Notes: generated from the letters alone by a model not told the origin. A stretch of 29,938 nucleotides of DNA from Ruminococcaceae bacterium UBA2854 (GCA_002350765.1 DEFK01000008.1:1-29938), one strand, 5' to 3'; positions 8,598 through 15,501 are shown, counted from the stretch's first letter. A program made the numbers and translations.

Positions 8598-9566
8598 ATG
8601 AGTGAGAAAATGAGTCGAAAAATATCTTTTGTTATTCCATGCTATGGTTCCGGAAAATCAATATTGGGAGTAGTAGGCGAGATTGACAGCTTGATGGAAT
8701 TGCATAGTGATGATTCTTACGAAATAGTTTTAATAAATGATTATTCTCCCGATAATGTCTGGGAGGTTATTTCGGGTTTGGCTGAGAAAAGAAAAGATAT
8801 TAAAGCAATATCTTTTGCTAAAAACTTTGGACAGCACGCTGCTTTAATGGCAGGGTATAAAAATGCCGACGGCGATATAATCGTTTCCCTTGACGATGAC
8901 GGTCAGACTCCCGCTGAGCGGACGTTTGACTTGATTGATAAGCTTGACGAGGGATATGATGTTGTTTACGCAAGATATTATAAGCTGAAGGAAACATTCT
9001 GGCGTAGATGCGGAAGCTGGCTCAGCAATAAAATGGCAGAGATTTTGATTGAAAAACCAAAGGGAATACTTGGCAGCAGCTTTTATGTTATGAAAAGCTT
9101 CGTTGCTAAAGAAATGTTAAAGTACACCAATTCATATCCTTTTGTCGGAGGTTTGGTTTTTCGCTCAACTAAATCTATAGCAAACGTCTATGTTGAGCAT
9201 CGTGACAGAACCGACGGTGAATCAGGCTATACTTTCTTTAAACTTCTGAAACTCTGGATGAACGGCTTTACCGCGTTTTCGGTTAAGCCGCTGAGATTTT
9301 CTTCATTGGTAGGTGTTATATGCGCTATCGTCGGGTTTGTTTTCGGAATAATAACTGTTATAAGAAAGCTTCTTATTCCCGATATAAGCGTTGGCTGGAG
9401 TTCGACAATTTCTATAATGCTGTTTATAGGTGGCTTGATTATGCTTATGCTCGGGATGATAGGCGAGTATATCGGAAGGATATATATAAGTATCAACAAT
9501 GCTCCGCAGTATGTTGTAAGAAATACAATTAATATCAACGAGGATAACGATGATAAAACTGAATAA
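8598..9566 (+). CDS. GT2 polyprenyl-phosphate glycosyltransferase (ArnC/GtrB/CsbB-like)
   Basis: This family-2 glycosyltransferase of about 322 residues transfers a sugar from a nucleotide donor to undecaprenyl phosphate on the cytoplasmic face of the membrane. The N-terminal GT-A domain begins ISFVIPCYGSG, with the donor/metal motif SLDDDGQTPAE near residue 100 and the FAKNFGQHAALMAGY block typical of the DPM1/ArnC/GtrB group. Two C-terminal membrane helices lie at about residues 235-256 and 270-295. Start choice is uncertain: ATG at 8598 is given, 8610 has a slightly better purine-rich leader, and an in-frame ATG at 8559 overlaps the aldolase gene. It is followed at once by two small membrane proteins, the same order as arnC-arnE-arnF and other sugar-flipping systems. 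Confidence 0.9.
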   Translation: MSEKMSRKISFVIPCYGSGKSILGVVGEIDSLMELHSDDSYEIVLINDYSPDNVWEVISGLAEKRKDIKAISFAKNFGQHAALMAGYKNADGDIIVSLDDDGQTPAERTFDLIDKLDEGYDVVYARYYKLKETFWRRCGSWLSNKMAEILIEKPKGILGSSFYVMKSFVAKEMLKYTNSYPFVGGLVFRSTKSIANVYVEHRDRTDGESGYTFFKLLKLWMNGFTAFSVKPLRFSSLVGVICAIVGFVFGIITVIRKLLIPDISVGWSSTISIMLFIGGLIMLMLGMIGEYIGRIYISINNAPQYVVRNTININEDNDDKTE

Positions 9567-9909
9567 TACATTTGATAGTAAGTATTATCTTTTTTTACAT
9601 ATAGAACTGTGTATTCTCTCTTTAAGCGGCATATGCTCCAAAATGGCGGCACAGAATCAGTTCCTGTCATTCTGGTGGATATTCTGGTACGCGATGGTGC
9701 TTTTGAATCTCGGTGTATACGCGATAGTATGGCAGCAGATTATCAAGCATCTGCCGCTTACTACAGCATACGCCAACAAGGCGATAGGAATTGTCTGGGG
9801 AATACTGTGGGGAATATTGATTTTCCATGAACAGCTAAAATGGAATATGATAGTCGGTGCGATTATCGTAATAATCGGCGTGATTGTGGTGGTGAAGTCC
9901 GATGAATGA
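9550..9909 (+). CDS. Small EamA/SMR-type membrane protein, putative lipid-linked sugar flippase subunit 1
   Basis: This 119-residue protein is almost entirely hydrophobic, with about four predicted membrane helices (for example FLSFWWIFWYAMVLLNLGVY and MIVGAIIVIIGVIVVV). The AYANKAIGIVWGILWG block, with helix-breaking glycines and prolines around PLTTAYA, is characteristic of the half-size EamA/small-multidrug-resistance fold also found in ArnE/ArnF, the proposed flippase for undecaprenyl-phosphate aminoarabinose. Its ATG lies inside the end of the glycosyltransferase gene (17-base overlap) with GAGG seven bases before it. It probably acts as a heterodimer with the next gene. The specific substrate is inferred from context only. 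Confidence 0.82.
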   Translation: MIKLNNTFDSKYYLFLHIELCILSLSGICSKMAAQNQFLSFWWIFWYAMVLLNLGVYAIVWQQIIKHLPLTTAYANKAIGIVWGILWGILIFHEQLKWNMIVGAIIVIIGVIVVVKSDE

Positions 9910-10246
9910 GAAGATACTTTTTTCACTGATATTCGTCGCGGGCGTATTCATCTCGTCAATCTCGCAGGTGATCCTAAAGAAATCCGCCGAAAAGGAGTAT
10001 CCGAGCAAAATCCGCGAGTATTTAAACGTAAGAGTGATATTCGCATATATTATATTCTTCGGAGCGACTTTGTGCTCGATTCTGGCTTATACAAAAATCC
10101 CGCTTTCGCTAGGGCCAATACTTGAGTCTAGCGGATACTTCTTCGTAGCTGTGCTAAGCTACATCTTCTTAAAAGAAAAAATCTCCAAGCAGAAAATGCT
10201 CGGGCTTTCGATAATTATTATAGGAATAATAATCTACGCTCTGTGA
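9902..10246 (+). CDS. Small EamA/SMR-type membrane protein, putative lipid-linked sugar flippase subunit 2
   Basis: This 114-residue protein has four membrane helices, beginning ILFSLIFVAGVFISSISQVI and ending LGLSIIIIGIIIYAL. The SQVILKKSA segment in helix 1 and SLGPILESSGYFFVAVLSYIFLKEK are typical of the DMT/EamA half-transporters. It overlaps the preceding gene by eight bases. Two consecutive half-size genes of the same fold after an ArnC/GtrB-like glycosyltransferase strongly resemble an ArnE-ArnF-like dimer that moves a sugar-loaded polyprenyl phosphate outward. No GT-C type transferase that would use the flipped sugar is present in the window. Confidence 0.82.
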   Translation: MNEKILFSLIFVAGVFISSISQVILKKSAEKEYPSKIREYLNVRVIFAYIIFFGATLCSILAYTKIPLSLGPILESSGYFFVAVLSYIFLKEKISKQKMLGLSIIIIGIIIYAL

Positions 10247-10256
10247 GGAATAGTCT

Positions 10257-10829
10257 ATGAAAAAGCTAAGCGACAATTTTATATACGGTATATATACCTG
10301 CCGATTATTGAGCTCGGTGCTGAACGGCGCGGAGCCTGTCGCTATGCCCGAGGGTATGACGCTCGAGGGCTTATACGCGTATCAGAATGAGCAGGACGTT
10401 ACCAATATGGCGTATGTCGCCCTGCAAAAGCTCGACCGATTTTTCTTCGACGGCGAAAAGCACGATGATGAGCTGATAGAGATTGCCGAGTTCGTGTTTA
10501 ATAACAGCACCTTCGGCAACGCCGAGAACCGTCTTGTGCTCGATTATGATAAACAAAACGGTGAAAAGCGTACGCTGTGGGGAAATATTAAATACTTTAT
10601 GGATCGCTGGCAGCTAAAGTATTCGCAGATGATACCGCGGTATAAAGTCCTTAAATACCTGCCGTTTCTGTTACCGTTCTGCTGGATTTACAGGCTTATT
10701 ACTGCGTTGTTATTCAGGCGTAACACTATAAAATCATCGGTTGATGATGTCGGCAAAATGAACAGCGACTTTTCGGACTACGTAAATCATATAATGGAGA
10801 TTTCGAACGCTAAGGTAAAGAAGGACTAA
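10257..10829 (+). CDS. Core-deleted relative of the uncharacterised nucleotidyltransferase family (PF14907-like ends only)
   Basis: This 190-residue protein carries the N-terminal helical segment of that family (LLSSVLNGAEPVAMPEGMTL, then LYAYQNEQDVTNMAYVALQKL) and its C-terminal segment (EIAEFVFNNSTFGNAENR, then a basic amphipathic tail with RYKVLKYLPFLLPFCWIYRL), but not the nucleotidyltransferase core between them. The full-length relative at 24419-25633 has about 240 residues between the same landmarks, including the catalytic DMGDVDFLV; here only about 20 remain (residues 58-78). The reading frame is open and has a ribosome site (GAGGAA), so it is either a fixed in-frame deletion or a specialised short protein. 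It follows the flippase pair by ten bases. Function unknown; enzymatic activity is unlikely. Confidence 0.7.
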   Translation: MKKLSDNFIYGIYTCRLLSSVLNGAEPVAMPEGMTLEGLYAYQNEQDVTNMAYVALQKLDRFFFDGEKHDDELIEIAEFVFNNSTFGNAENRLVLDYDKQNGEKRTLWGNIKYFMDRWQLKYSQMIPRYKVLKYLPFLLPFCWIYRLITALLFRRNTIKSSVDDVGKMNSDFSDYVNHIMEISNAKVKKD

Positions 10830-10831
10830 AA

Positions 10832-11335
10832 ATGAATAGCATTGAAAATGAATTGTTTGAAGAGTTTAAATATGTAGATAATATCTGCCGTGATATGTAT
10901 AACGCTGAAAAGGGTGTTACCACTTACATAGAGCAAATGGAAATGACACCTCAGGCTGTGAGCTCCAGGATTCCGCAGTGGGAGAACGACTATAAACAGT
11001 TAAAGCATATACGTTGGGTTCGTAACCAGCTTGCGCATGAAACAGGTTATGTGGAATGTACCGAGGCGGATGTGAATTGGCTGAAAGTTTTTCATGGAAG
11101 ATTGCTCCAAGGTCAGGATCCGCTTACTTTGGCAAACGCGATTTCAACTCGAACTCAAACAAATAATAAAGCGACATATAATCAACCGCCTTCTGACTAT
11201 TATCCCTATAATTATCCCGAAAAAGATAGAAATAATAATTTATGGTTATGGATAGTTTTGCTTATTGTTGGATTAGCAGTAGTCGGATTAGCGGCGTTAG
11301 GTTTATTATTCTTATTGTTTAGGTTTTTAGGATAG
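10832..11335 (+). CDS. Tail-anchored membrane protein with a HEPN-like RNxxxH motif
   Basis: I do not recognise a named family for this 167-residue protein. Residues 1-95 form a predicted helical domain containing LKHIRWVRNQLAHETGY; RNQLAH fits the R-x4-H signature of HEPN-type domains, many of which are RNases or nucleic-acid binding. EADVNWLKVFHGRLLQGQDP follows. Then comes a polar, Tyr/Asn/Pro-rich linker (about 105-135) and one strongly hydrophobic C-terminal helix (LWLWIVLLIVGLAVVGLAAL), so the helical domain should face the cytoplasm. It starts two bases after the preceding gene and is probably co-expressed. Its stop is two bases from the stop of the convergent HTH gene. GC content is low compared with genes downstream. 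Confidence 0.65.
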   Translation: MNSIENELFEEFKYVDNICRDMYNAEKGVTTYIEQMEMTPQAVSSRIPQWENDYKQLKHIRWVRNQLAHETGYVECTEADVNWLKVFHGRLLQGQDPLTLANAISTRTQTNNKATYNQPPSDYYPYNYPEKDRNNNLWLWIVLLIVGLAVVGLAALGLLFLLFRFLG

Positions 11336-11337
11336 TC

Positions 11338-11823
11338 TTACCTTATCACCATAAGCTCCTCGATATCGTAGCTTGCTTCATTATTCGGGTAATTTGTATT
11401 TTTATTATTATAAATATTATTTTTATTATTATATTTATTATTATATGTAGACATTTTGTCTAGGGGGTTAGACAAATTTGCGTGAGGGTTAGACATTTTG
11501 TCTGACCCTTTAGAACTATTTTCATGAATACTGTTCCCTGATATTTCGAGAACTTTTTCGGTAGGGCAGATATTTCTCTTATTATCACATCTTTCCGATA
11601 TAAGAATCAGCCCTTTGCTTTCGAGAGTATTTACAGCGCGCGACGCGGTTCTCTCGCTTATTTTAAGACGTTTTGTAAAAAATCCGTTTGACGCGTAACA
11701 GTAGCCGTTATTTTTAGACAGACTTATAATCTCCGCCAGTATTACTTTTTCGGACAGGGTTAAATCCTCCATTTCAAGAATATCGTACGGGATGCTTAAA
11801 TAGCTATTTTTCAAAATAATCAC
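11338..11823 (-). CDS. Winged-helix (HTH_36-like) DNA-binding protein with Asn-rich tail
   Basis: This 161-residue protein has an N-terminal winged helix (residues about 5-85): LSIPYDILEMEDLTLSEKV, then GYCYASNGFFTKRLKISER and TASRAVNTLESKGLILI. This is the arrangement found in plasmid and phage replication-initiation proteins and related HTH_36 proteins. The second half is low-complexity: a near-repeat (DKMSNPHANLSNPLDKM) and an Asn/Tyr/Lys-rich stretch encoded by a TTATTATT-like tract. Proteins of this type usually carry a further conserved C-terminal domain, so this may be a remnant of a mobile element. It is monocistronic and lies next to the MITE-like repeat at 11836-12109. The start has a plausible GGAGTGA leader. 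The role, if any, is unknown. Confidence 0.65.
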   Translation of the reverse strand: MIILKNSYLSIPYDILEMEDLTLSEKVILAEIISLSKNNGYCYASNGFFTKRLKISERTASRAVNTLESKGLILISERCDNKRNICPTEKVLEISGNSIHENSSKGSDKMSNPHANLSNPLDKMSTYNNKYNNKNNIYNNKNTNYPNNEASYDIEELMVIR

Positions 11824-11835
11824 TCCTTCACTTAA

Positions 11836-12109
11836 GGCAACAGAGCGTTATCCAAACCTTGGTTTTGACGGGCAGATTTACGCCTGCTCATTGTTAAAAT
11901 CCTCACAAACCCGTCAGGGTTTGTTCCGGTTTTTCCTCAATCAGACGCAAATCTGCTCCGACAAAACTCCAAAGGACTGAAAATTTGTAAGATATTGAGT
12001 AAGTTTCGGTGCAGAAATCGCCGGTAGGCTGACGCCTACCAAGATTGATAAGCCGAAAATTACCGATATATTGCCATTTTCAGCATGGTTTGGGTAATGC
12101 TCTGTTGCC
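11836..12109. mobile_element. MITE-like inverted-repeat element, 274 bp, flanked by TAA
   Basis: The two ends are an imperfect inverted repeat of about 23 bases starting GGCAACAGAG on the left and ending CTCTGTTGCC on the right, with only two or three mismatches (GCGTTATCC versus GCATTACCC). TAA flanks both ends directly (11833-11835 and 12110-12112), which would fit a 3-bp target duplication. The interior is non-coding and rich in nested hairpins, for example GGTAGGC-TGAC-GCCTACC, and a second inverted pair built around GCAGATTTACGCCTGC and GACGCAAATCTGCTC. Ends, flanks, size and lack of a transposase gene point to a non-autonomous element. A structured non-coding RNA is the main alternative. 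Confidence 0.6.
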
Positions 12110-12218
12110 TAAGCAAAAGAGAAATAAATTGCATATTTTTATGCAATTTTTTAAAAAATTTTTTAAGTTTTTTTAATTTATTTCACGTAAAAAAGAATAT
12201 GCGCTGTTTTTACAGGAT

Positions 12219-12241
12219 AAACCGTCGTTTTACGGCGGTTT
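12219..12241 (+). terminator. Hairpin, possible weak terminator
   Basis: AAACCGTCG and CGGCGGTTT form a 9-bp stem with one G-T pair around loop TTTTA, followed by AGTTTGTTT rather than a pure U-run. It sits just upstream of the promoter of the beta-helix gene and could insulate it from readthrough. Terminator function is uncertain. Confidence 0.4.
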
Positions 12242-12247
12242 AGTTTG

Positions 12248-12276
12248 TTTACAAAGATTTTGATTTATGTTATTAT
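12248..12276 (+). promoter_or_regulatory. Sigma-A promoter of the secreted beta-helix gene
   Basis: TTTACA at 12248 and TATTAT at 12271 are separated by exactly 17 bases, 44 bases before the ATG at 12320. This also argues that translation does not start at the in-frame ATG at 12245, which lies upstream of the promoter's -10 box. Confidence 0.65.
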
Positions 12277-12319
12277 TGTTATTAAATTGTTAAATGTTTT
12301 ATATTCGGGAGTAAATAAT

Positions 12320-15205
12320 ATGACTAAACTCATAAGATTTACAATTTCAATATTAGTTTCAGCCGCGGTACTGTTTTCGGGGATTTCAGCGGTTTCAGCG
12401 GAAGCTGACGACAGCGTAATTTACGTTTCCGCCGCCGAAATAGAGCGCGGCGATTTTACCTCCGCCGTGCAGAGCGCTCTCGATACAGCGCGATGCGCCG
12501 CTCATGAATCGAATCAAATCACCGTCAGGGTTGAGCCCGGGGAGTACGAGCTTAGAAAAGGGCTCCGTATTTACGGCAACACTACCCTGAGCCTCTACGG
12601 CGTATATATAAGGCGTGTAAACGGCGCGTATGTTAATATGCTCCGTATAGGAAGCGAGGACGGCGTTTCCAAGGGCGTAACGGGCTATTACTACGAGAAT
12701 GTAGCGATAGAGGGCGGAGTTTTCGACGCGGATAATACCGTCCAGACTATGATAAAAGCGGCTCACGCTAAGAATTTCAATATGAAGGACGTAACGCTTT
12801 TAAACGCGCTCAACAACCATATGATGGAGGTAGCGGGCGTAGACGGCTTTACCGTTAAGAACTGCGTTTTCGATACACAGACGCTCAACACCGAAACGGC
12901 GGCTGATATATGCTACGAGGCTGTTCAGCTCGACATACTTAAATCAGGTCATATCGTTAATTGCCGAAGCGAGGATCTACCGATGAAGAACATTCTTATC
13001 GAGGACTGTTCGTTCAAGAATATGCCGCGCGCGGTAGGCTCGCATACGGCGATTTTAAACAATCCGCTTAGAAATATCACTATACGGAACAACACCTTCT
13101 ATAATATGGGAAGCGCCGCTGTTCAGGGGCTCGGCTGGATTGATTGTAAAATCGAGAACAACTATATCGAGAAAACCCCGAGAGCAATTGCGATGTATAC
13201 CGTCGGAACAGACGGCAAAGGAGTATTCCTCCCGAGCCTGCTTGCCGAAGAAGGCAATACCGAAACGACTACGAGCGACGAGTATAAGGCTCCCGAAAAG
13301 AGTAATACACTGATTGCGAATAATGTTATCAAGGACTGCGGAAGCGTAGAGGACGTTTACGCGGATTACAACGTAACGGCTATCGCCGCCGTGGGCTATA
13401 ATTTAACCGAGGTTTATCCTACGGCAACCCGCGGAAGCGGAGGACTTCCGATAGGTGATTACTATAACGACGGAGTTACCGTTAAGAATAACTACGTCGA
13501 GGTTCAGGGCACCGCGTGCAGAGTCGCCGACGGAAGAAATGTTAAGATCAGCTCGAACACCTTTATATGCAAGGACAGCACGCTCTATCCCGACGATAAT
13601 TACTACGGAATAGCTGTGAGATACGGTACGGAGCTGTCTTCTGCCGATAATAACTTCATTAAAAACGCGCGTACAAACGGTATCCATTTCGGCGAGGAAT
13701 GTAAGGCGGATTCCGTTATTAACAACCGCGTAGATACCTGCTTAAAGCACGGAATAGTTTTCTATAATACAAGCGTAAATACGCTTACGGATAATGTCGT
13801 ATCGAACGCTAAAGCCGACGGTATCAGCGTACAGAGCGGCTCGATCGTCAAAAACGCAATAGAGCGCAACAGAGTTTACGACAGTAATTCGGGAATAAAT
13901 ATCACCGCTACGTCGAGCGGAATAATGTGCTCGAACACAGCGGTTAAATGCGCGGCGCCGTTTAAGTACACCAAGACCGTAACGACTAATATTTTTAAGA
14001 ATAACTACACCGCTTCGGCTGACGCGGGCGCGATATCCGCGGATATAAGCGCTGTAGAGCTTTCTAAGGGCAAAAGCTACAAGCTTAATATACGGACATT
14101 TCCCGTTAATTGCGACGCTTCCGTGACGTATACAAGCTCGAATCCCGAGGTTGTTACCGCGGGAGAGGACGGCTATATCTTCGCCGAGGGTGAGGGAACG
14201 GCTGTCGTAACGGCTGAAACCGCTAATGGCAAGACCGCCGAGGTTGAGGTAACTGTAAACAGCACAGATGAGGATACCAAGACGACGGCTTCCCCTGACT
14301 TTACGGCGGTAAGCTCGCTATATAACAGTAACGGCGGAGTGCTCCTCCAATGGAATAAAATATCGGGCGCTGCTAAATACCGTCTTATGCGTAAAAACGC
14401 GGATAAGTGGGAAACGCTCGCCGACACTAATTCGACCTCATACACGGACACCAAGGTTATTTCGGGCACTTCTTATTCGTATACCGTCCGAGCGATGGAT
14501 TCCGACGGCGGTTTTATCGGCGGCTACGATACCGAGGGAGCTAAGATTACCTATGTCACCCGCGCTATAGCGAACAAAATCACTAACAAAAAGGACAGCG
14601 TTAAGTTCGAATGGGCTAAGGTAAACGGCGCGGCTCGCTACAGGATTTTCCTGAAAACGGGCAGTACGGCTTGGACGCATATCGGCACGACCACCAAAAC
14701 CAATAAGACAATAAAGCCCGTTAAATCGGGCGAGAGCTACTGTTTAGCGCTTGTGTCTATTGACGAGAATAAAAACCCGCTCAATACGATCAAGGCGGGC
14801 TCGGTAGGAAAGTTCCTCTCGAAGCCCTCGATAAAGCTCGAAAAGCGCTCCAAGTCGGGCAAGAAGATCAAGATTTCCTGGACTAAGGTAAACGGCGCCA
14901 AGAAGTACGAGCTTAACGTATTGCAGACTAAGCTAAAGGTTGTAAAAAAGGTTAAGGTAATTAAAAAGAAGAAGAAAAAGAAAATCAAGGTTATAAAGAA
15001 GGTCGTAACATACGTACCGAATACGAAGTGGAAAAAGCTTAAAACCACGACGGCTAACTCGCTTGTGTGCAAGGGTGAGCTCGGGGTTGACTATAAGTAT
15101 ACGGTAAAATGCTTCGACAGCAGCGGTAAATACGTCAGCGTAGTTTCCGACATTAAAACGATTAAGTATATAAAACCCGCAGTAAAGAAAAAATCCAACA
15201 CGTGA
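12320..15205 (+). CDS. Secreted right-handed beta-helix protein with Big2 and Fn3 domains
   Basis: This 961-residue exported protein starts at the ATG preceded by CGGGAG, giving a clear signal peptide (about residues 1-27, cleavage after AVSA). Residues about 50-560 are a right-handed parallel beta-helix with repeating N-rich rungs (KNCVFDTQTL, IEDCSFKNM, IRNNTFYNM, IENNYIEKT), the fold of pectate lyases and other polysaccharide-active enzymes; no catalytic triad can be named from sequence. A Big2-like domain follows (about 570-650, SVTYTSSNPEVV), then three Fn3-like domains (about 657-745, 750-832, 833-955). The last is interrupted by a lysine-rich insert. There is no LPXTG, dockerin or S-layer homology motif, so the basic C-terminus may be what holds it to the wall. 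It is transcribed alone, from its own promoter to its own terminator. Confidence 0.85.
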   Translation: MTKLIRFTISILVSAAVLFSGISAVSAEADDSVIYVSAAEIERGDFTSAVQSALDTARCAAHESNQITVRVEPGEYELRKGLRIYGNTTLSLYGVYIRRVNGAYVNMLRIGSEDGVSKGVTGYYYENVAIEGGVFDADNTVQTMIKAAHAKNFNMKDVTLLNALNNHMMEVAGVDGFTVKNCVFDTQTLNTETAADICYEAVQLDILKSGHIVNCRSEDLPMKNILIEDCSFKNMPRAVGSHTAILNNPLRNITIRNNTFYNMGSAAVQGLGWIDCKIENNYIEKTPRAIAMYTVGTDGKGVFLPSLLAEEGNTETTTSDEYKAPEKSNTLIANNVIKDCGSVEDVYADYNVTAIAAVGYNLTEVYPTATRGSGGLPIGDYYNDGVTVKNNYVEVQGTACRVADGRNVKISSNTFICKDSTLYPDDNYYGIAVRYGTELSSADNNFIKNARTNGIHFGEECKADSVINNRVDTCLKHGIVFYNTSVNTLTDNVVSNAKADGISVQSGSIVKNAIERNRVYDSNSGINITATSSGIMCSNTAVKCAAPFKYTKTVTTNIFKNNYTASADAGAISADISAVELSKGKSYKLNIRTFPVNCDASVTYTSSNPEVVTAGEDGYIFAEGEGTAVVTAETANGKTAEVEVTVNSTDEDTKTTASPDFTAVSSLYNSNGGVLLQWNKISGAAKYRLMRKNADKWETLADTNSTSYTDTKVISGTSYSYTVRAMDSDGGFIGGYDTEGAKITYVTRAIANKITNKKDSVKFEWAKVNGAARYRIFLKTGSTAWTHIGTTTKTNKTIKPVKSGESYCLALVSIDENKNPLNTIKAGSVGKFLSKPSIKLEKRSKSGKKIKISWTKVNGAKKYELNVLQTKLKVVKKVKVIKKKKKKKIKVIKKVVTYVPNTKWKKLKTTTANSLVCKGELGVDYKYTVKCFDSSGKYVSVVSDIKTIKYIKPAVKKKSNT

Positions 15206-15220
15206 TGTGTTGGATTTTTT
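15188..15220 (+). terminator. Rho-independent terminator overlapping the stop codon
   Basis: A 14-bp perfect stem (AAAAAATCCAACAC with GTGTTGGATTTTTT) encloses loop GTGAT. The upstream arm encodes the last codons (KKSN-T) of the beta-helix protein and the TGA stop at 15203-15205 lies in the loop. The T-run ends the hairpin on the plus strand. Confidence 0.85.
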
Positions 15221-15223
15221 TAG

Positions 15224-15310
15224 TTGGAAGTAGGAAGTGGGAAGTAGGAAGTGGGAAGTGAGCAGTGGTCAGTGGTCAGTTCTCAGTGGTCAGTTCTCAG
15301 TGGTCAGTTC
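15224..15310. repeat. Heptamer tandem array, about 12 units
   Basis: Units keep strict 7-base phase while changing in sequence: GGAAGTA/GGAAGTG in the first half, then GTCAGTG, GTCAGTT and CTCAGTG. The shared core is nnnAGTn. The array begins immediately after the terminator at 15188-15220. Confidence 0.85.
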
Positions 15311-15326
15311 AACGAAACCTTAACAT

Positions 15327-15501
15327 CGTAGGGGCGGACCTCCGTGTCCGCCCGTGATACGTTAGTCGTTCGTATTCGAAAACTTCCTCCTGCCGATGGC
15401 AGGAATATGGCGGTTATGTATAATCGTTTCGCTCCCGCGAAAGGATAGGGCAAATACGTAAGGATAAGTGCCTCGGGCGGACGTGGAAGTCCACCCCTAC
15501 G
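15327..15501. repeat. REPIN-like element: two inverted REP-type palindromes
   Basis: The left arm (15327-15354) and right arm (15474-15501) are 28-base inverted copies differing at three positions. Each arm starts or ends in CGTAGGGG and is itself a hairpin: GGGCGGAC-CTCCGT-GTCCGCCC on the left, and a version with one mismatch on the right. The 119 bases between them include a further small hairpin (CCTGCC-GAT-GGCAGG). Palindromes of this GTAGGGGCGG type are common between genes in clostridia as far as I recall; an inverted pair is the REPIN arrangement. Confidence 0.72.

Larger units (their letters stand above)
11824..12319. other. Intergenic region with MITE-like element, AT-rich tract and promoter
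   Basis: There is no credible coding sequence in these 496 bases. From left to right the region holds the short leader of the minus-strand HTH gene, a 274-base inverted-repeat element, a very AT-rich stretch (12115-12200), a hairpin at 12219-12241 and the promoter and leader of the secreted beta-helix gene. Confidence 0.7.

Noticed and set aside
10257..11335. HEPN/MNT toxin-antitoxin pair (nucleotidyltransferase-like gene followed by HEPN-like gene).
   Set aside because: The first protein lacks the nucleotidyltransferase core that would modify the toxin, the second has a membrane anchor, and the order and sizes do not match known MNT-HEPN pairs.
11338..11823. Active plasmid or phage replication initiator.
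   Set aside because: Only the winged-helix half is present, followed by Asn-rich low complexity; no iterons, origin or other replication genes are seen.
11836..12109. T-box or riboswitch leader for the gene at 12320.
   Set aside because: There is no T-box sequence or recognised aptamer, the gene's promoter lies downstream of the element, and the terminal repeats with TAA flanks fit a mobile element better.
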